Assembly (NCBI RefSeq): GCF_032393985.1
Contig: NZ_CP135918.1
Span: forward strand, 3,410,001 to 3,474,000
Direction of reading: 5' to 3'
DNA from: Fischerella sp. JS2
GTDB taxonomy: Bacteria > Cyanobacteriota > Cyanobacteriia > Cyanobacteriales > Nostocaceae
DNA: 64,000 bases
The position numbers and the translations under genes were made by a program. Below are positions 26,732 to 35,797 of this stretch, in pieces; within the stretch, counting starts at the first letter, position 1, and every line of letters starts with the position of its first letter. The notes beneath the pieces were generated by a model, which saw only the letters and a list, made by a program, of their open reading frames with translations, ran no database searches and was not told the origin of the DNA.

Positions 26732-27082
26732 TGTGATTAGAGCATAATTTGGCGATTCTTTTCTCTACTGTGGAATAAATTCATCTTTATTGAGTTGATA
26801 CAGATCAGCAAATATAAGTGATTGGAGTTGAAATTTGATGTGATTAAAATCACATCTCTTCTCTAACCGTTGCTAAGCGCTTCTAAGACGAGTATTTTGT
26901 ATATTTTAGTTCGATTAAAATTTTCTATATTTGATTTATATTCGTTCTATTTTGGTAAATTTTAATACTATAAATTAAGTATTAATTCTAGATAGAAAGA
27001 GTTCAATAAACTACTATAATATTTAAAATTTTTAATTTTATATACGCTGAGGATGTGATGAGCAAATAAGATTACACGTAGT
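26732..27082. other. AT-rich intergenic region containing a CRP-like palindrome
   Basis: Apart from the palindrome at 26837-26856 the region is AT-rich (AAATTTTAATACTATAAATT type) with no gene. It probably contains the promoter of the 71-aa gene and the 3' end of the Nif3 gene transcript. Confidence 0.45.
26837..26856. promoter_or_regulatory. Candidate CRP-family binding site
   Basis: GATGTGATTAAAATCACATC is a perfect inverted repeat and contains TGTGA-N6-TCACA, the consensus for CRP and for the cyanobacterial cAMP receptor proteins. It sits upstream of the 71-aa gene on the minus strand. Confidence 0.55.
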
Positions 27083-27886
27083 TCATCGAATAAACAAGCG
27101 GAAATCCTCATCTTGTTGACTTAACTCTACCCAATCGAGATTTAAGGTACAGAACTTCTGCACTAGACGAGCGCAAGCAGGACGTTCGGTAGCATAATGA
27201 CCAGCATCAACTAAAATTAAACCGCGATCGCGGCTTTCTTGAAACTGATGAAACTTACAATCAGAAGTTAGATAGACTTGAGCGCCAGTTTTGACTACTG
27301 CCGAGATAAAACTTGCTCCCGAACCTCCTAAGACTGCTACTTTGTTAATTTTTTGCTGCAAATCTACTGTAGGAGAAACAATCACAGAAGGAGAGTTTAG
27401 CCGAGATTGAATTATTGTTAGTAAATTCCGCAATCCTAAAGCAGGTTGTAAAACACCAACACGCCCGTAACCCAAACCTGCTTGTGTGGGTACTATTGGA
27501 GAAACTTGTTCAAGTTCCAAGATTTGCGCCAAAACATCAGCAGTACCATCTTGAACTTGATCAAAATTAGTGTGAGCAGTGTAAATACCAATATTGTGGG
27601 TAAAAGCTAACCGCGCCATTTCCGCAATCGGGTTGCCACCGCACAGAGACTTTGGCGGATTAAAGATAAGGGGATGGTGGGCAAAAATTAGATTTACAGA
27701 GATACCAGCTTTTCGATAAGCGATCGCTTCCTCCATCACTGCCAAAGTCGGTGTCAGACAAACTAGAACCCTTGCTTGTTCCTTTAATACACCCGGTTCA
27801 ATTTGCCAGCCACAATTATCCCAGCTTTCTTGCCAAGCTGGATTTGCCCATTCTTCAAACCAAGCTACTAAATCAGCGATTTTCAT
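27083..27886 (-). CDS. Nif3-like dinuclear-metal hexameric protein
   Basis: A 267-aa member of the NIF3/YbgI (DUF34) family. It shows WQESWDNCGWQI at the N-terminus, FAHHPLIFNPPKSL with the metal-binding His pair, YTAHTNFDQVQDGTADVL, and the C-terminal DAGHYATERPACARLVQKF with the remaining His/Glu ligands. The protein forms a toroidal hexamer in homologues; proposed roles include GTP cyclohydrolase-like activity and metal handling, none settled. Length is normal for the short form of the family. Confidence 0.92.
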   Translation of the reverse strand: MKIADLVAWFEEWANPAWQESWDNCGWQIEPGVLKEQARVLVCLTPTLAVMEEAIAYRKAGISVNLIFAHHPLIFNPPKSLCGGNPIAEMARLAFTHNIGIYTAHTNFDQVQDGTADVLAQILELEQVSPIVPTQAGLGYGRVGVLQPALGLRNLLTIIQSRLNSPSVIVSPTVDLQQKINKVAVLGGSGASFISAVVKTGAQVYLTSDCKFHQFQESRDRGLILVDAGHYATERPACARLVQKFCTLNLDWVELSQQDEDFRLFIR

Positions 27887-27997
27887 TTGTCAATGGTCAA
27901 TGGTCAATTGTTATTAGTCAAAAGTTACTATTTATTCTCCTCACACTCCCCATCTCCCCACCTCCCCATCTCCCCACCTCCCCACCTCCCCACTCAG

Positions 27998-28411
27998 CTA
28001 CCCAGAAATATGAACTACTAATTCCCTATTATGACTATGTTGGCGATGTTCCCAAATGTAGATGCCTTGCCAAGTTCCCAAAACTAAGTGGCCTCTGTTA
28101 ATGGGGATGGTTTCTGATGTGTGAGTGAGGGCGGTACGTATATGTGCTGGCATATCGTCTGATCCTTCAGTATCGTGAATATACTGAGCTGATTCTGGCA
28201 CAAGTTTTGCCATAAAATTTGCTAAATCTCTAAGTACATCTGGGTCAGCGTTTTCTTGTATCAGCAAACTAGCAGAAGTGTGGCGCAAAAACAAAGTGCA
28301 AAGTCCTGTTTCAACTCCTGACTCTGCGACTATGGCTTCAATTTTGGCGGTAATGTTGTGCAAGGATTTGCCAGTGGTGGAAATTCTGAGCAACTTTTGG
28401 TAGTGAGCCAT
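27998..28411 (-). CDS. YjbQ / UPF0047 family protein
   Basis: A 137-aa protein with the complete UPF0047 pattern: LFLRHTSASLLIQENADPDV, YIHDTEGSDDMPAHIRTAL, and GTWQGIYIWEHRQHSHNREL, giving the conserved His/Asp cluster. Members have a weak thiamine-phosphate synthase activity in E. coli. It may form a transcription unit with the downstream Nif3 gene (same strand, gap of about 110 bp filled with CCCCACCTC repeats). Confidence 0.92.
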   Translation of the reverse strand: MAHYQKLLRISTTGKSLHNITAKIEAIVAESGVETGLCTLFLRHTSASLLIQENADPDVLRDLANFMAKLVPESAQYIHDTEGSDDMPAHIRTALTHTSETIPINRGHLVLGTWQGIYIWEHRQHSHNRELVVHISG

Positions 28412-28715
28412 CTAAATAACTATCAATTCTAGGCTTGTACTAGAGGAACAATAATCTCCTAACTCTAATTTATCATTCATAATTTTCCTCCAGTTCTGAT
28501 TAAAGACTTTTAGAAACTGCATATGAATACGGTAATTACTTATTGAGTATCTGTGCATTGTTACACACTAGTGGAAATTACGGTTGTTCTGTTGTTGCTT
28601 GCTAGTTAAACTGAGGGTAATTAGTGAGTGCTTCTGCTCACTTTTGGCATCAACAGATTCATCAGGGACATCTACGAATTAAGCACACGAGCTGCGAATT
28701 CTTGAATAAAAGTCA

Positions 28716-28937
28716 AACTGTCTGTGGAAGACAGGCGGCTGCGCGGGTTCCTCCTTGAGAGGATAAACGGTGTAAACCGAAAGACGCTGTATAAGGCCAT
28801 CATCGGGTTTAGTCCCGAACTCCTAGCAATAGGAATCCCCAACGTGGCAACGGCGAATGAGACGCGAAGCCATACCTTCGTCAAAGACAAGGTATGGTAC
28901 TTCACATTCCTCCGCTCTTCTAGGGCAGAGGATTTTT
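28716..28937 (+). ncRNA. Candidate structured ncRNA, HEARO/omega-RNA-like, with terminator
   Basis: A dense series of hairpins: CTGTCT/AGACAG (28718-28734), TCCTC/GAGGA (28749-28763), CGGT/ACCG (28768-28779), TCGGG/CCCGA (28803-28818) and TCCTA-GCAA-TAGGA (28821-28834). A long compound arm pairs GAATG (28855) with CATTC, GAAG with CTTC, and CCATACCTT (28870) with AAGGTATGG. The last hairpin, TCCTCcGC..GCaGAGGA, is followed by TTTTT (28933-28937), like an intrinsic terminator. This build recalls HEARO RNAs, the IscB-associated omega RNAs that also occur alone in cyanobacteria. No iscB gene is adjacent. An IS200/IS605-type element end is the alternative. Structure is seen directly; the family is inference. 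Confidence 0.5.
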
Positions 28938-28998
28938 AATATTAATTTAGTTATTTGTTGGTGGTTAGTGGTTAGTAGTGAAACATTCCAAAAAACAA

Positions 28999-30078
28999 TC
29001 AACCACCAACAAAACTTAAAACCTCATGGGCAATGGCTTCGTTACCATCCTTTGCAATGGGTTCTGAAGAAAGTGGTTGTTGGAGTGGTTGCAGTAAGAA
29101 CTCCCAATTACCATCAAAAAATTCTGATGGCGTCAGGATTTGATGCTGATTGTACAGAGAAATCCCTGCTAACAAAAAGGCTGCTTCTGCAAAATCATCA
29201 CGGGTGATAGATACGATTGGTACACCTAAGCGAGTGGCTTCGGCAAAAGTACTGAAACCAGGTTTAGAGACAACTCGCCCGCAAATAGGCATAAAATCCA
29301 CAGGGCGGTATTTATGATCATCAATTTTGATGATATTGGGTAAATCTAGGGCCGATTGGTCAAAGGTGATGAATTGCCAGTCTGAAAATTTTTGCAGATG
29401 TTTGTAAGGAATTTGTTGCAAACCCAAACCACCAAAAGTAAGTAAGATGGTTTTTTCTTTTGGTGCAGTAATCCCCCAAATGGCTCGAATTTGCTCGGTA
29501 GAGTAATGGGGAGAACCACCCGTTAAGCCGACATCAGTAATATTGCTGAATGCTGCCATTGGTTCATAAAAAGGAAGACGAAACAAGCGATCGCATTGAC
29601 TGTAGCAATCACTAATCCAATCAGCAACCTCACTAAAGGTGCTACCCCAACTTCTATAAATAAAATCAAAGCCGAAATTACTTATCATCCAGCAGGGAAC
29701 ACCAGCAACTTTGGCAAATTTTGTCGCTAAAAAGGGAATATCTGCCAGAATCAGCTGCACACGATTTTGGCGAATAAAGTTGACTTCCGAAGCAATAATA
29801 GAGTTTTGATTCTTTTTAATATTTAGCAACTTTTCTAATGTTGTTGCTTTATCCATGGCCAAGCTATCTTTTTGCACCACACCTACATCAAATCCACGGG
29901 GACGATGAATAAAATCACCTTCAATGTAAGACTCTAGTAACCACCGTGGAGCAGTTGACACAATAATTAGTAAGATTTCTGGACATAACTTTTGGATAGT
30001 GGCTGCAACTGCTGCGCTGCGAGTAGCATGACCAAAACCGTGATTAGTAATCGCTATGTATAAAATGGGACGTTTCAT
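28999..30078 (-). CDS. MurG-like glycosyltransferase family protein
   Basis: A 359-aa GT-B-fold protein. The N-terminal Rossmann half starts with ILYIAITNHGFGHATRSAAV, the Gly-rich acceptor loop. The C-terminal half has ILLTFGGLGLQQIP, FMPICGRVVSKPGFSTFAEA and GVPIVSI, the nucleotide-sugar-binding region. The overall pattern resembles the glycosyltransferase-like N-terminal domain of plant arabinokinase-type proteins, seen in bacteria as stand-alone genes. Donor and acceptor are unknown. No membrane helix is seen. Confidence 0.8.
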   Translation of the reverse strand: MKRPILYIAITNHGFGHATRSAAVAATIQKLCPEILLIIVSTAPRWLLESYIEGDFIHRPRGFDVGVVQKDSLAMDKATTLEKLLNIKKNQNSIIASEVNFIRQNRVQLILADIPFLATKFAKVAGVPCWMISNFGFDFIYRSWGSTFSEVADWISDCYSQCDRLFRLPFYEPMAAFSNITDVGLTGGSPHYSTEQIRAIWGITAPKEKTILLTFGGLGLQQIPYKHLQKFSDWQFITFDQSALDLPNIIKIDDHKYRPVDFMPICGRVVSKPGFSTFAEATRLGVPIVSITRDDFAEAAFLLAGISLYNQHQILTPSEFFDGNWEFLLQPLQQPLSSEPIAKDGNEAIAHEVLSFVGG

Positions 30079-30119
30079 TGGAGATAAGGAGATGGGGAGT
30101 GTGGGGAGTGGGAGGAGTA

Positions 30120-30228
30120 GTAAGTCATTAACAACTAATAACTAACTACTAACTACTAACTACTAACTACTAATGTACAGACGCGAGGAACATCGCGTCT
30201 CTACCCACTAACCACTAACCACTAACTA
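30120..30228. repeat. CTAACTA heptamer block with hairpin repeat copy
   Basis: Tandem CTAACTA units on both sides of the hairpin at 30179-30200 (AGACGCGA, loop GGAACA, TCGCGTCT). The repeats run up to the stop codon of the downstream aminotransferase-like gene. Confidence 0.9.
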
Positions 30229-31410
30229 CTAACTACTAACTAATAACCATTCCTGAATTCCTTCAATTAGTTGGTCAATTTCCAACTCAAGTGTAAAGTA
30301 GTGGACACAAGCACGTATACAACTTGGATCAGCAATTGTGCGAGTGAATATTTTTTTTGATTGTAAAAACTCTACTAGTTGTCGATGAGCTTGGGGAGTC
30401 TTTTGGGTAAGTTGAAACGAGACTAAACCACTCTCAGGAGGCGATGTCCGCAAGGGAATCACATTAGGTAGCGCTGCTAAACGTCGCCACAGGTATTCGC
30501 TGTGATGACAAATTTGCTGATAGCGTTCTTGTGCTGTTCCCCATTGCTGATGAATGGCGATCGCTTGCCTTAAGCCTGCGTAAAGCGGATAGTTAGAAGT
30601 AGCAACTTCATAACGTTTTCCGTCTGGATGCCAATCTACAGGCTTACCTTGACTGTCTGTAATAATGCTACGCCAACCGATAAATGTGGGTTTTAAACTG
30701 TCTCTCACTTGGGGTCGTACGTATAAACCGCCTACACCGCCAGGCCCGCACAACCACTTGTGACCAGTAAAAGCATAAAAATCTACCTCTAATTCAGTTA
30801 AATTCAATGGCAATGAACCAACAGACTGGGCAGCGTCTACTAAAAGTCTAGTTTGATTAGCTGTGCATATTTTAGAAATTTTGTCAAGAGGTAAAACTTG
30901 ACCAGTATTCCAGAGGATATGACTTAAAACTAGCAAGCGGGTATTTGAGCGTAAGTGTTGGGCAATAACTGCCACTGGATCACCGTCATTTAACGTTGCT
31001 ATCAAAGGACAGATAGTAACTTCAACTGCGAATCTGCGTCCGATTTCTTGGGCGATGGCTACAATACCTGGATGTTCACAGTCAGTTAATAACAGGTGAT
31101 CTCCTGAGTTCCAGTCGATACCCCACATAGCAATATTGCAACCAACAGTGACATCCTCAGTAATTGTAATCGTTGCGGGAGGCACATGTAACTCAGCAGC
31201 GATCGCTACTTTAATAGCTTTTGTTTCCTCATCAATCCAACTACCTACCTCAGTGCCAAAAGGCCCGATTTCCTGTATATAATTTTGAGCTTGAGTAATC
31301 GCATCCATTGCCACTTGAGGCATTGGACCTTGACCACCATAGTTAAAATAAGTTTTATTCTCTAAAGCTGGAAACTGCTGTCGATAAAGATGCAACCTGT
31401 TCATAGTCAA
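30229..31410 (-). CDS. Class V aminotransferase-fold PLP enzyme, cystine lyase (C-DES)-like
   Basis: A 393-aa PLP-dependent enzyme. The PLP lysine lies in AFTGHKWLCGPGG, the cofactor Asp in LLVDAAQSVGSLP, and the N-terminal FNYGGQGPMPQ replaces the usual cysteine desulfurase start. This pattern resembles the Synechocystis cystine C-S lyase (C-DES), which releases persulfide from cystine, rather than IscS/SufS; there is no clear catalytic-Cys loop of the desulfurase type. It is divergent from the ycf51 gene, sharing a ~230-bp intergenic region. The substrate is inferred. Confidence 0.82.
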   Translation of the reverse strand: MTMNRLHLYRQQFPALENKTYFNYGGQGPMPQVAMDAITQAQNYIQEIGPFGTEVGSWIDEETKAIKVAIAAELHVPPATITITEDVTVGCNIAMWGIDWNSGDHLLLTDCEHPGIVAIAQEIGRRFAVEVTICPLIATLNDGDPVAVIAQHLRSNTRLLVLSHILWNTGQVLPLDKISKICTANQTRLLVDAAQSVGSLPLNLTELEVDFYAFTGHKWLCGPGGVGGLYVRPQVRDSLKPTFIGWRSIITDSQGKPVDWHPDGKRYEVATSNYPLYAGLRQAIAIHQQWGTAQERYQQICHHSEYLWRRLAALPNVIPLRTSPPESGLVSFQLTQKTPQAHRQLVEFLQSKKIFTRTIADPSCIRACVHYFTLELEIDQLIEGIQEWLLVSS

Positions 31411-31563
31411 TGGTCAATAGTCAATGGTCAATAGTCATTAGTCATTAGTCATTTTCTCCTCACACTCCACCCTTACCTTAAGCCTATGAGCGTGTCTACA
31501 TACTCCCCACACTCCCCATCTCCCCTAATCCCCACCTCCCGATCCCACTTCACCGCAAACGTA

Positions 31564-31595
31564 ACACCCAGAAATTGTGTAGAATTTCTGGGTGT
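31564..31595. promoter_or_regulatory. 13-bp perfect inverted repeat between divergent genes
   Basis: ACACCCAGAAATT and its exact complement AATTTCTGGGTGT are separated by a 6-base loop. It lies 48 bp before the ycf51 start and about 150 bp before the PLP enzyme start. No T-tract follows on either strand, so an operator or RNA hairpin fits better than a terminator. Confidence 0.5.
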
Positions 31596-31643
31596 AACTA
31601 GTAGGTTTTGAAATTTCCTACCTTAGTTTTTTAAGTTATATCT

Positions 31644-32171
31644 ATGTTCTCACAAGCTGATTTTATCCAATACGCCCAATGGTCAGGTATTATCACCTTA
31701 GTATTTGCTGTTCTAGCAGTCTTGGGTTTTATTTTTAAATGGGGTCTGCGCTTTCGGCTAGTGGGTACAACAGGCTTTATGCTAGTGCTGACAGTTGGTT
31801 TATTTTCCCTCTCCTTAGCACCTTTGACACGCACAGTCATTCCGGGAGCAGTACGGTACAATTTGGTCTACGATAATGGTTCAACACAAACTGTAATTGC
31901 TATCTCTCCTCAAATCAGTCCTACCCAATTAGAAGCAACTTTACGCCAAGCAGCCAGTGATTTATATTCTTACGGTCGCTTAGGTAGACCTGGTGACAAC
32001 CAGTTGACTATTCGCGCTCGTACAATCATACATCCGGAGCCAGGAGTGTCAGTACCACTCTATTTAGGTCAAGTCAAGCGATCGCTTGCTAGTCGTGAAG
32101 ATCCACAAATGACAATTGACATTTACCAAGATAAATTTGCCCAACTGCCAAAATCTAATTCCTCATCTTAG
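31644..32171 (+). CDS. ycf51: Ycf51-family protein (DUF2518)
   Basis: A 175-aa protein with two N-terminal membrane helices (about 12-32, GIITLVFAVLAVLGFIF, and 37-58, LVGTTGFMLVLTVGLFSLSL). A soluble C-terminal part includes RYNLVYDNGSTQTVIAISPQ and TIRARTIIHPEPGVS. This matches the cyanobacterial/plastid Ycf51 family of unknown function, which is confined to photosynthetic organisms and probably resides in a membrane. The ATG is preceded by an AT-rich leader with the inverted repeat at 31564. Confidence 0.85.
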   Translation: MFSQADFIQYAQWSGIITLVFAVLAVLGFIFKWGLRFRLVGTTGFMLVLTVGLFSLSLAPLTRTVIPGAVRYNLVYDNGSTQTVIAISPQISPTQLEATLRQAASDLYSYGRLGRPGDNQLTIRARTIIHPEPGVSVPLYLGQVKRSLASREDPQMTIDIYQDKFAQLPKSNSSS

Positions 32172-32298
32172 GATAGGAAGTGTAATTCAGTTATCAGTTA
32201 TCAGTTCTCAAATTCTATTGCTTACTGCGGCTGGTACTGAATTCTAACCAATAACCACTAACAACTAACAACTAACAACCAACTACTAACCATTTCAT

Positions 32299-32787
32299 CT
32301 ATTGTGGAATTTGGCTTAAAGTACACCAAGTAACTTCATCAATAATGCCGGTGTCAGGGAGATTATTACGTACTTGCCAGCTTTGCACGGCTGACTCTGT
32401 AATTGATCCAAACTCACCGTCAACGTAGCCTACATAATCTTGAGTAGATTTCAGAATACGTTGTACCTTCATTACCAATTCTCCCTGACTGCCTTTTTGC
32501 AATTTCGGTAAATTTACTGGCCCTCCTTTGTACAATGCTTGCCAAGTATTATCGTCAACAATGCCATCTTCTGGCAAAAAAACTTGACGCTGAAATTGTC
32601 TGACGCTTTCTTGTGTAATTTCTTCAAAAACGCCATCAATTTTACCAGCATAAATACTTAAATTAGTTAAAAGTTGTTGTAGCTCCTCCACCGCTTCACC
32701 ATTGGAACCTAATTGCAACTCTGGTTTGTTTTGCTTAGGCTGTGCTATTTCTGGTATGCTGTTGCCGCTATCACTTGTTAATTGCAT
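32299..32787 (-). CDS. Protein with two peptidoglycan-binding (PG_binding_1) domains
   Basis: A 162-aa protein. A polar ~25-residue N-terminus is followed by two repeats: LGSNGEAVEELQQLLTNLSI with DGVFEEITQESVRQFQ, and KGSQGELVMKVQRILKS with DGEFGSITESAVQSWQ. Both are classic PG_binding_1 patterns. No signal peptide or catalytic domain is visible, which is unusual for a wall-binding protein. It may be a cytosolic or leaderless paralogue. Confidence 0.88.
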   Translation of the reverse strand: MQLTSDSGNSIPEIAQPKQNKPELQLGSNGEAVEELQQLLTNLSIYAGKIDGVFEEITQESVRQFQRQVFLPEDGIVDDNTWQALYKGGPVNLPKLQKGSQGELVMKVQRILKSTQDYVGYVDGEFGSITESAVQSWQVRNNLPDTGIIDEVTWCTLSQIPQ

Positions 32788-33180
32788 ATTCCTACTCCTT
32801 GGGAGCGGTATTTATTACAGTGTAATTTTTTAAGCATCAACTTGCATCACTCAAGTGGGGTACTTCAACCGTTACTTTACGGAAGCCTTTACCCGGTATA
32901 AAAGAGCTAGTCCAGTGCCTCAGCATCACACTATCTCCTCAAGAGCGCACTGATTGTACTTGAAGAAGTATATTTTTTGTGTTTTATAATACATAATTGA
33001 TTATTATTTGGTTAAAATATTAATTTACTTATCAAAACTGCTACAAAACTTGCAATTAAAGGCAGGTTTTACAACCTGTTTTTACTCACAGTAGTAGGTA
33101 GTCTGAAGATTATAAGCAATCTTTTATATTGAGAAGTTTTCCAAAATATCTAGAAATGTTACTGTTAATTCATTAGTTAT
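32788..33180. other. Divergent intergenic region
   Basis: About 390 bp, AT-rich in its second half, separating the peptidoglycan-binding gene from the Fe-ADH gene. Both promoters must be here. No specific element was recognised. Confidence 0.4.
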
Positions 33181-34368
33181 ATGCCTATTCATTTTTCAGA
33201 AAAGTTGTCTACTCAAACTCCTCCTTTGTTAATACCGCTAACGGTAGCGCCAGCAAAAGTAATCCGTGGTTCTCAAATCTTGACACAGGTATCTGAGGAA
33301 ATTACCCGCTTGGGTCATCGTCCATTGATTGTAACTGGCAATCATACCCAAAAAGCCATCCAACCCCATCTGCAACCACTGTTGGAACAGCAGCAGTTAC
33401 AATTTGCCTTTAGTGAGTATACTCCAGATTGTAGCGAAGCGAGTCTAAAAGCTTTAAGGGCTGCGGTTAAGGAACATAAAGCTGATGTAATTATCGGCAT
33501 AGGTGGCGGAAAAGCGCTGGATACAGCAAAATTGCTTGCACATCAGTTGCACTTACCAGTGGTAACAATTCCGACTTCAGCAGCTACCTGTGCTGCTTGG
33601 ACTGCACTCTCGAATGTGTACTCTGCTCAGGGGGCTTTTTTATATGATGTGGTATTGGATCGCTGTCCTGATTTATTGATTCTTGATTATGATTTAATTC
33701 TCACTGCACCACCACGCACTCTAGTAGCGGGTATAGGAGATGCGATCGCGAAGTGGTATGAAGCTTCAGTTAGTAGTGGACACTCGGAACAAACTTTAAC
33801 TATTGCTGCTGTGCAACAAGCACGGGTATTGCGAGATATCCTCTTCCAAAAATCTGCTCTTGCCCTTCAACAACCCGGAAGCGAAGTGTGGCAGCAAGTT
33901 GTAGACGCCACTGTTTTATTAGCTGGGGTGATTGGTGGTGTTGGTGGCGCTCAGTGTCGCACTGTTGCCGCTCACGCCGTACATAATGGTTTAACGCACA
34001 TTTGTAAAAGTGGCAGTATTCACGGTGAAAAGGTTGCCTATGGTATTTTAGTGCAACTGCGTTTAGAAGAGATGATCCAAGGCAATCAACTAGCAGCAGC
34101 AGCACGGCAACAATTATTGAAATTTTATGCCGAAATTGGACTGCCGCAGACATTTAGTGATTTAGGGTTGAACTGTGTCACTTTGGGCGAGTTGCAAAAA
34201 GCGGCAGAAATAGCCCTTACTCCTAATTCTGACATTCATAGGCTACCGTTTAAAGTCACATTAGAACAATTAATGGCGGCAATGGTTTCTACTACTGCAC
34301 CAGTAGATAATAAAGATTCTATTCATCGTGTCTCAACGAGAGAAATTCATGAACAAGTTGAACACTAA
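33181..34368 (+). CDS. Iron-containing alcohol dehydrogenase family protein (GldA-like)
   Basis: A 395-aa NAD(P)-dependent enzyme. The N-terminal Rossmann part contains IIGIGGGKALDTAKLLAHQL for dinucleotide binding and VVTIPTSAATCAAWTALS. The metal ligands fit the Asp in GIGDAIAKWYEA and His in AAHAVHNGLT and SIHGEKVAYG. It resembles glycerol dehydrogenase (GldA) more than other Fe-ADHs, though the natural substrate in cyanobacteria is unknown. It precedes an aminotransferase on the same strand, but a ~185-bp repeat block lies between. Confidence 0.85.
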   Translation: MPIHFSEKLSTQTPPLLIPLTVAPAKVIRGSQILTQVSEEITRLGHRPLIVTGNHTQKAIQPHLQPLLEQQQLQFAFSEYTPDCSEASLKALRAAVKEHKADVIIGIGGGKALDTAKLLAHQLHLPVVTIPTSAATCAAWTALSNVYSAQGAFLYDVVLDRCPDLLILDYDLILTAPPRTLVAGIGDAIAKWYEASVSSGHSEQTLTIAAVQQARVLRDILFQKSALALQQPGSEVWQQVVDATVLLAGVIGGVGGAQCRTVAAHAVHNGLTHICKSGSIHGEKVAYGILVQLRLEEMIQGNQLAAAARQQLLKFYAEIGLPQTFSDLGLNCVTLGELQKAAEIALTPNSDIHRLPFKVTLEQLMAAMVSTTAPVDNKDSIHRVSTREIHEQVEH

Positions 34369-34424
34369 ATTGGGGATCGGGGATCGGGGATAAGGGAGAT
34401 GGGGAGTGTGAGAGGTGGAGGAAT

Positions 34425-34525
34425 TACTACTAACCACTAATGTACAGACGCGAGGAACATCGCGTCTCTACCCACTAACCACCAACTATTAACTACTAAC
34501 CACTAACCACTAACTAATAACTAAA
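34425..34525. repeat. CTAACCA heptamer block with hairpin repeat copy
   Basis: Hairpin at 34446-34467 (AGACGCGA, loop GGAACA, TCGCGTCT) within CTAACCA/CTAACTA heptamers, located between the Fe-ADH and aminotransferase genes. Confidence 0.9.
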
Positions 34526-34552
34526 TAAATTAACTGCATCGGAACTACATCA

Positions 34553-35764
34553 ATGAACTTGCATTGGATCGCCCCAGCCGGACGCATACAAAAATTACCA
34601 GCCTATCCATTTGCCCGTTTGGATGAACTCAAAAATAAAGCACGGGAACAAGGGCTGGATTTAATTGATTTGGGCATGGGCAACCCAGATGGTGCTACAC
34701 CGCAGCCAGTTATAGAAGCTGCTGTTACTGCTTTGCAAAATCCCAGTAATCACGGCTATCCTCCCTTTGAGGGAACTGCAAGTTTCCGCCGTGCGATCAC
34801 TAGTTGGTATCAGCGTCGTTATGGAGTTGTTTTAGATTCAGATAGCGAAGCTTTACCACTACTGGGTTCTAAGGAAGGATTAGCACATTTGGCATTGGCA
34901 TACATCAATCCTGGTGATGTGGTATTAGTACCATCACCTTCCTACCCGGTTCATTTTCGTGGCCCGGTAATTGCTGGGGGAAATGTCCACAGTTTGGTTC
35001 TCAAACCAGAAAATGACTGGTTAATTGATTTGACAGCAATTCCTGACACTGTTGCTCAACAGGCAAAAATACTTTATTTTAATTACCCCAGCAATCCCAC
35101 TGCCGCAACTGCACCCCGCGAATTTTTTGAAGAAATCGTTGCCTTTGCCAGAAAATACGAAATTCTTTTGGTGCATGATTTGTGTTATGCCGAGTTAGCT
35201 TTTGATGGCTATCAACCAACCAGCTTGTTAGAAATTCCCGGTGCGAAAGATATTGGTGTGGAGTTCCACACTATGTCCAAGACCTATAATATGGCGGGTT
35301 GGCGTGTGGGGTTTGTGGTGGGCAATCGTCATGTCATTCAAGGTTTGCGGACGCTCAAAACTAACCTGGATTACGGTATTTTCGCAGCCTTACAAGCAGC
35401 TGCCGAAACTGCTTTACAACTACCAGATTCTTATTTACAAGAAGTCCAAACTCGCTACCGTACGCGTCGTGATTTTCTCATTCAAGGCTTGACAGAATTA
35501 GGTTGGGATATTCCCAAAACCAAAGCAACAATGTATTTATGGGTTCCTTGTTCTGAGGGAATGAGTTCCACAGACTTTGCCTTGTGGGTGTTGCAACAAA
35601 CTGGCGTAGTTGTCACTCCTGGTAATGCCTTTGGCAGTGGCGGTGAAGGGTACGTGCGAATTAGTTTAATTGCTGATTGCGATTGCTTGGGTGAAGTCTT
35701 ACACAGATTCCAACAAGCTAATATCCGTTATCAAACCGAGGCTGTCGTTTCTAGTTCAAAATAG
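34553..35764 (+). CDS. Class I/II PLP aminotransferase (LL-DAP aminotransferase / AlaC-like)
   Basis: A 403-aa fold-type I aminotransferase. It shows LIDLGMGNPDGATP, HGYPPFEGTASFRRA, NYPSNPTAATAP, VHDLCYAELAFDGYQP, the PLP lysine in TMSKTYNMAGWRVGF, and VRISLIAD with the carboxylate-binding Arg. The sequence type includes alanine, aspartate and LL-diaminopimelate aminotransferases. In cyanobacteria lysine is made through an LL-DAP aminotransferase, so that is one possibility, but the sequence alone does not decide. It ends 33 bp before arsR. Confidence 0.88.
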   Translation: MNLHWIAPAGRIQKLPAYPFARLDELKNKAREQGLDLIDLGMGNPDGATPQPVIEAAVTALQNPSNHGYPPFEGTASFRRAITSWYQRRYGVVLDSDSEALPLLGSKEGLAHLALAYINPGDVVLVPSPSYPVHFRGPVIAGGNVHSLVLKPENDWLIDLTAIPDTVAQQAKILYFNYPSNPTAATAPREFFEEIVAFARKYEILLVHDLCYAELAFDGYQPTSLLEIPGAKDIGVEFHTMSKTYNMAGWRVGFVVGNRHVIQGLRTLKTNLDYGIFAALQAAAETALQLPDSYLQEVQTRYRTRRDFLIQGLTELGWDIPKTKATMYLWVPCSEGMSSTDFALWVLQQTGVVVTPGNAFGSGGEGYVRISLIADCDCLGEVLHRFQQANIRYQTEAVVSSSK

Positions 35765-35797
35765 AGAAGGCGTACCCTCATAATCTGCTTGTGATTA

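Noticed and set aside
28672-28905. Minus-strand and plus-strand frames over the structured RNA
   Set aside because: Both frames follow from the paired stems of the RNA; residue patterns are not protein-like.
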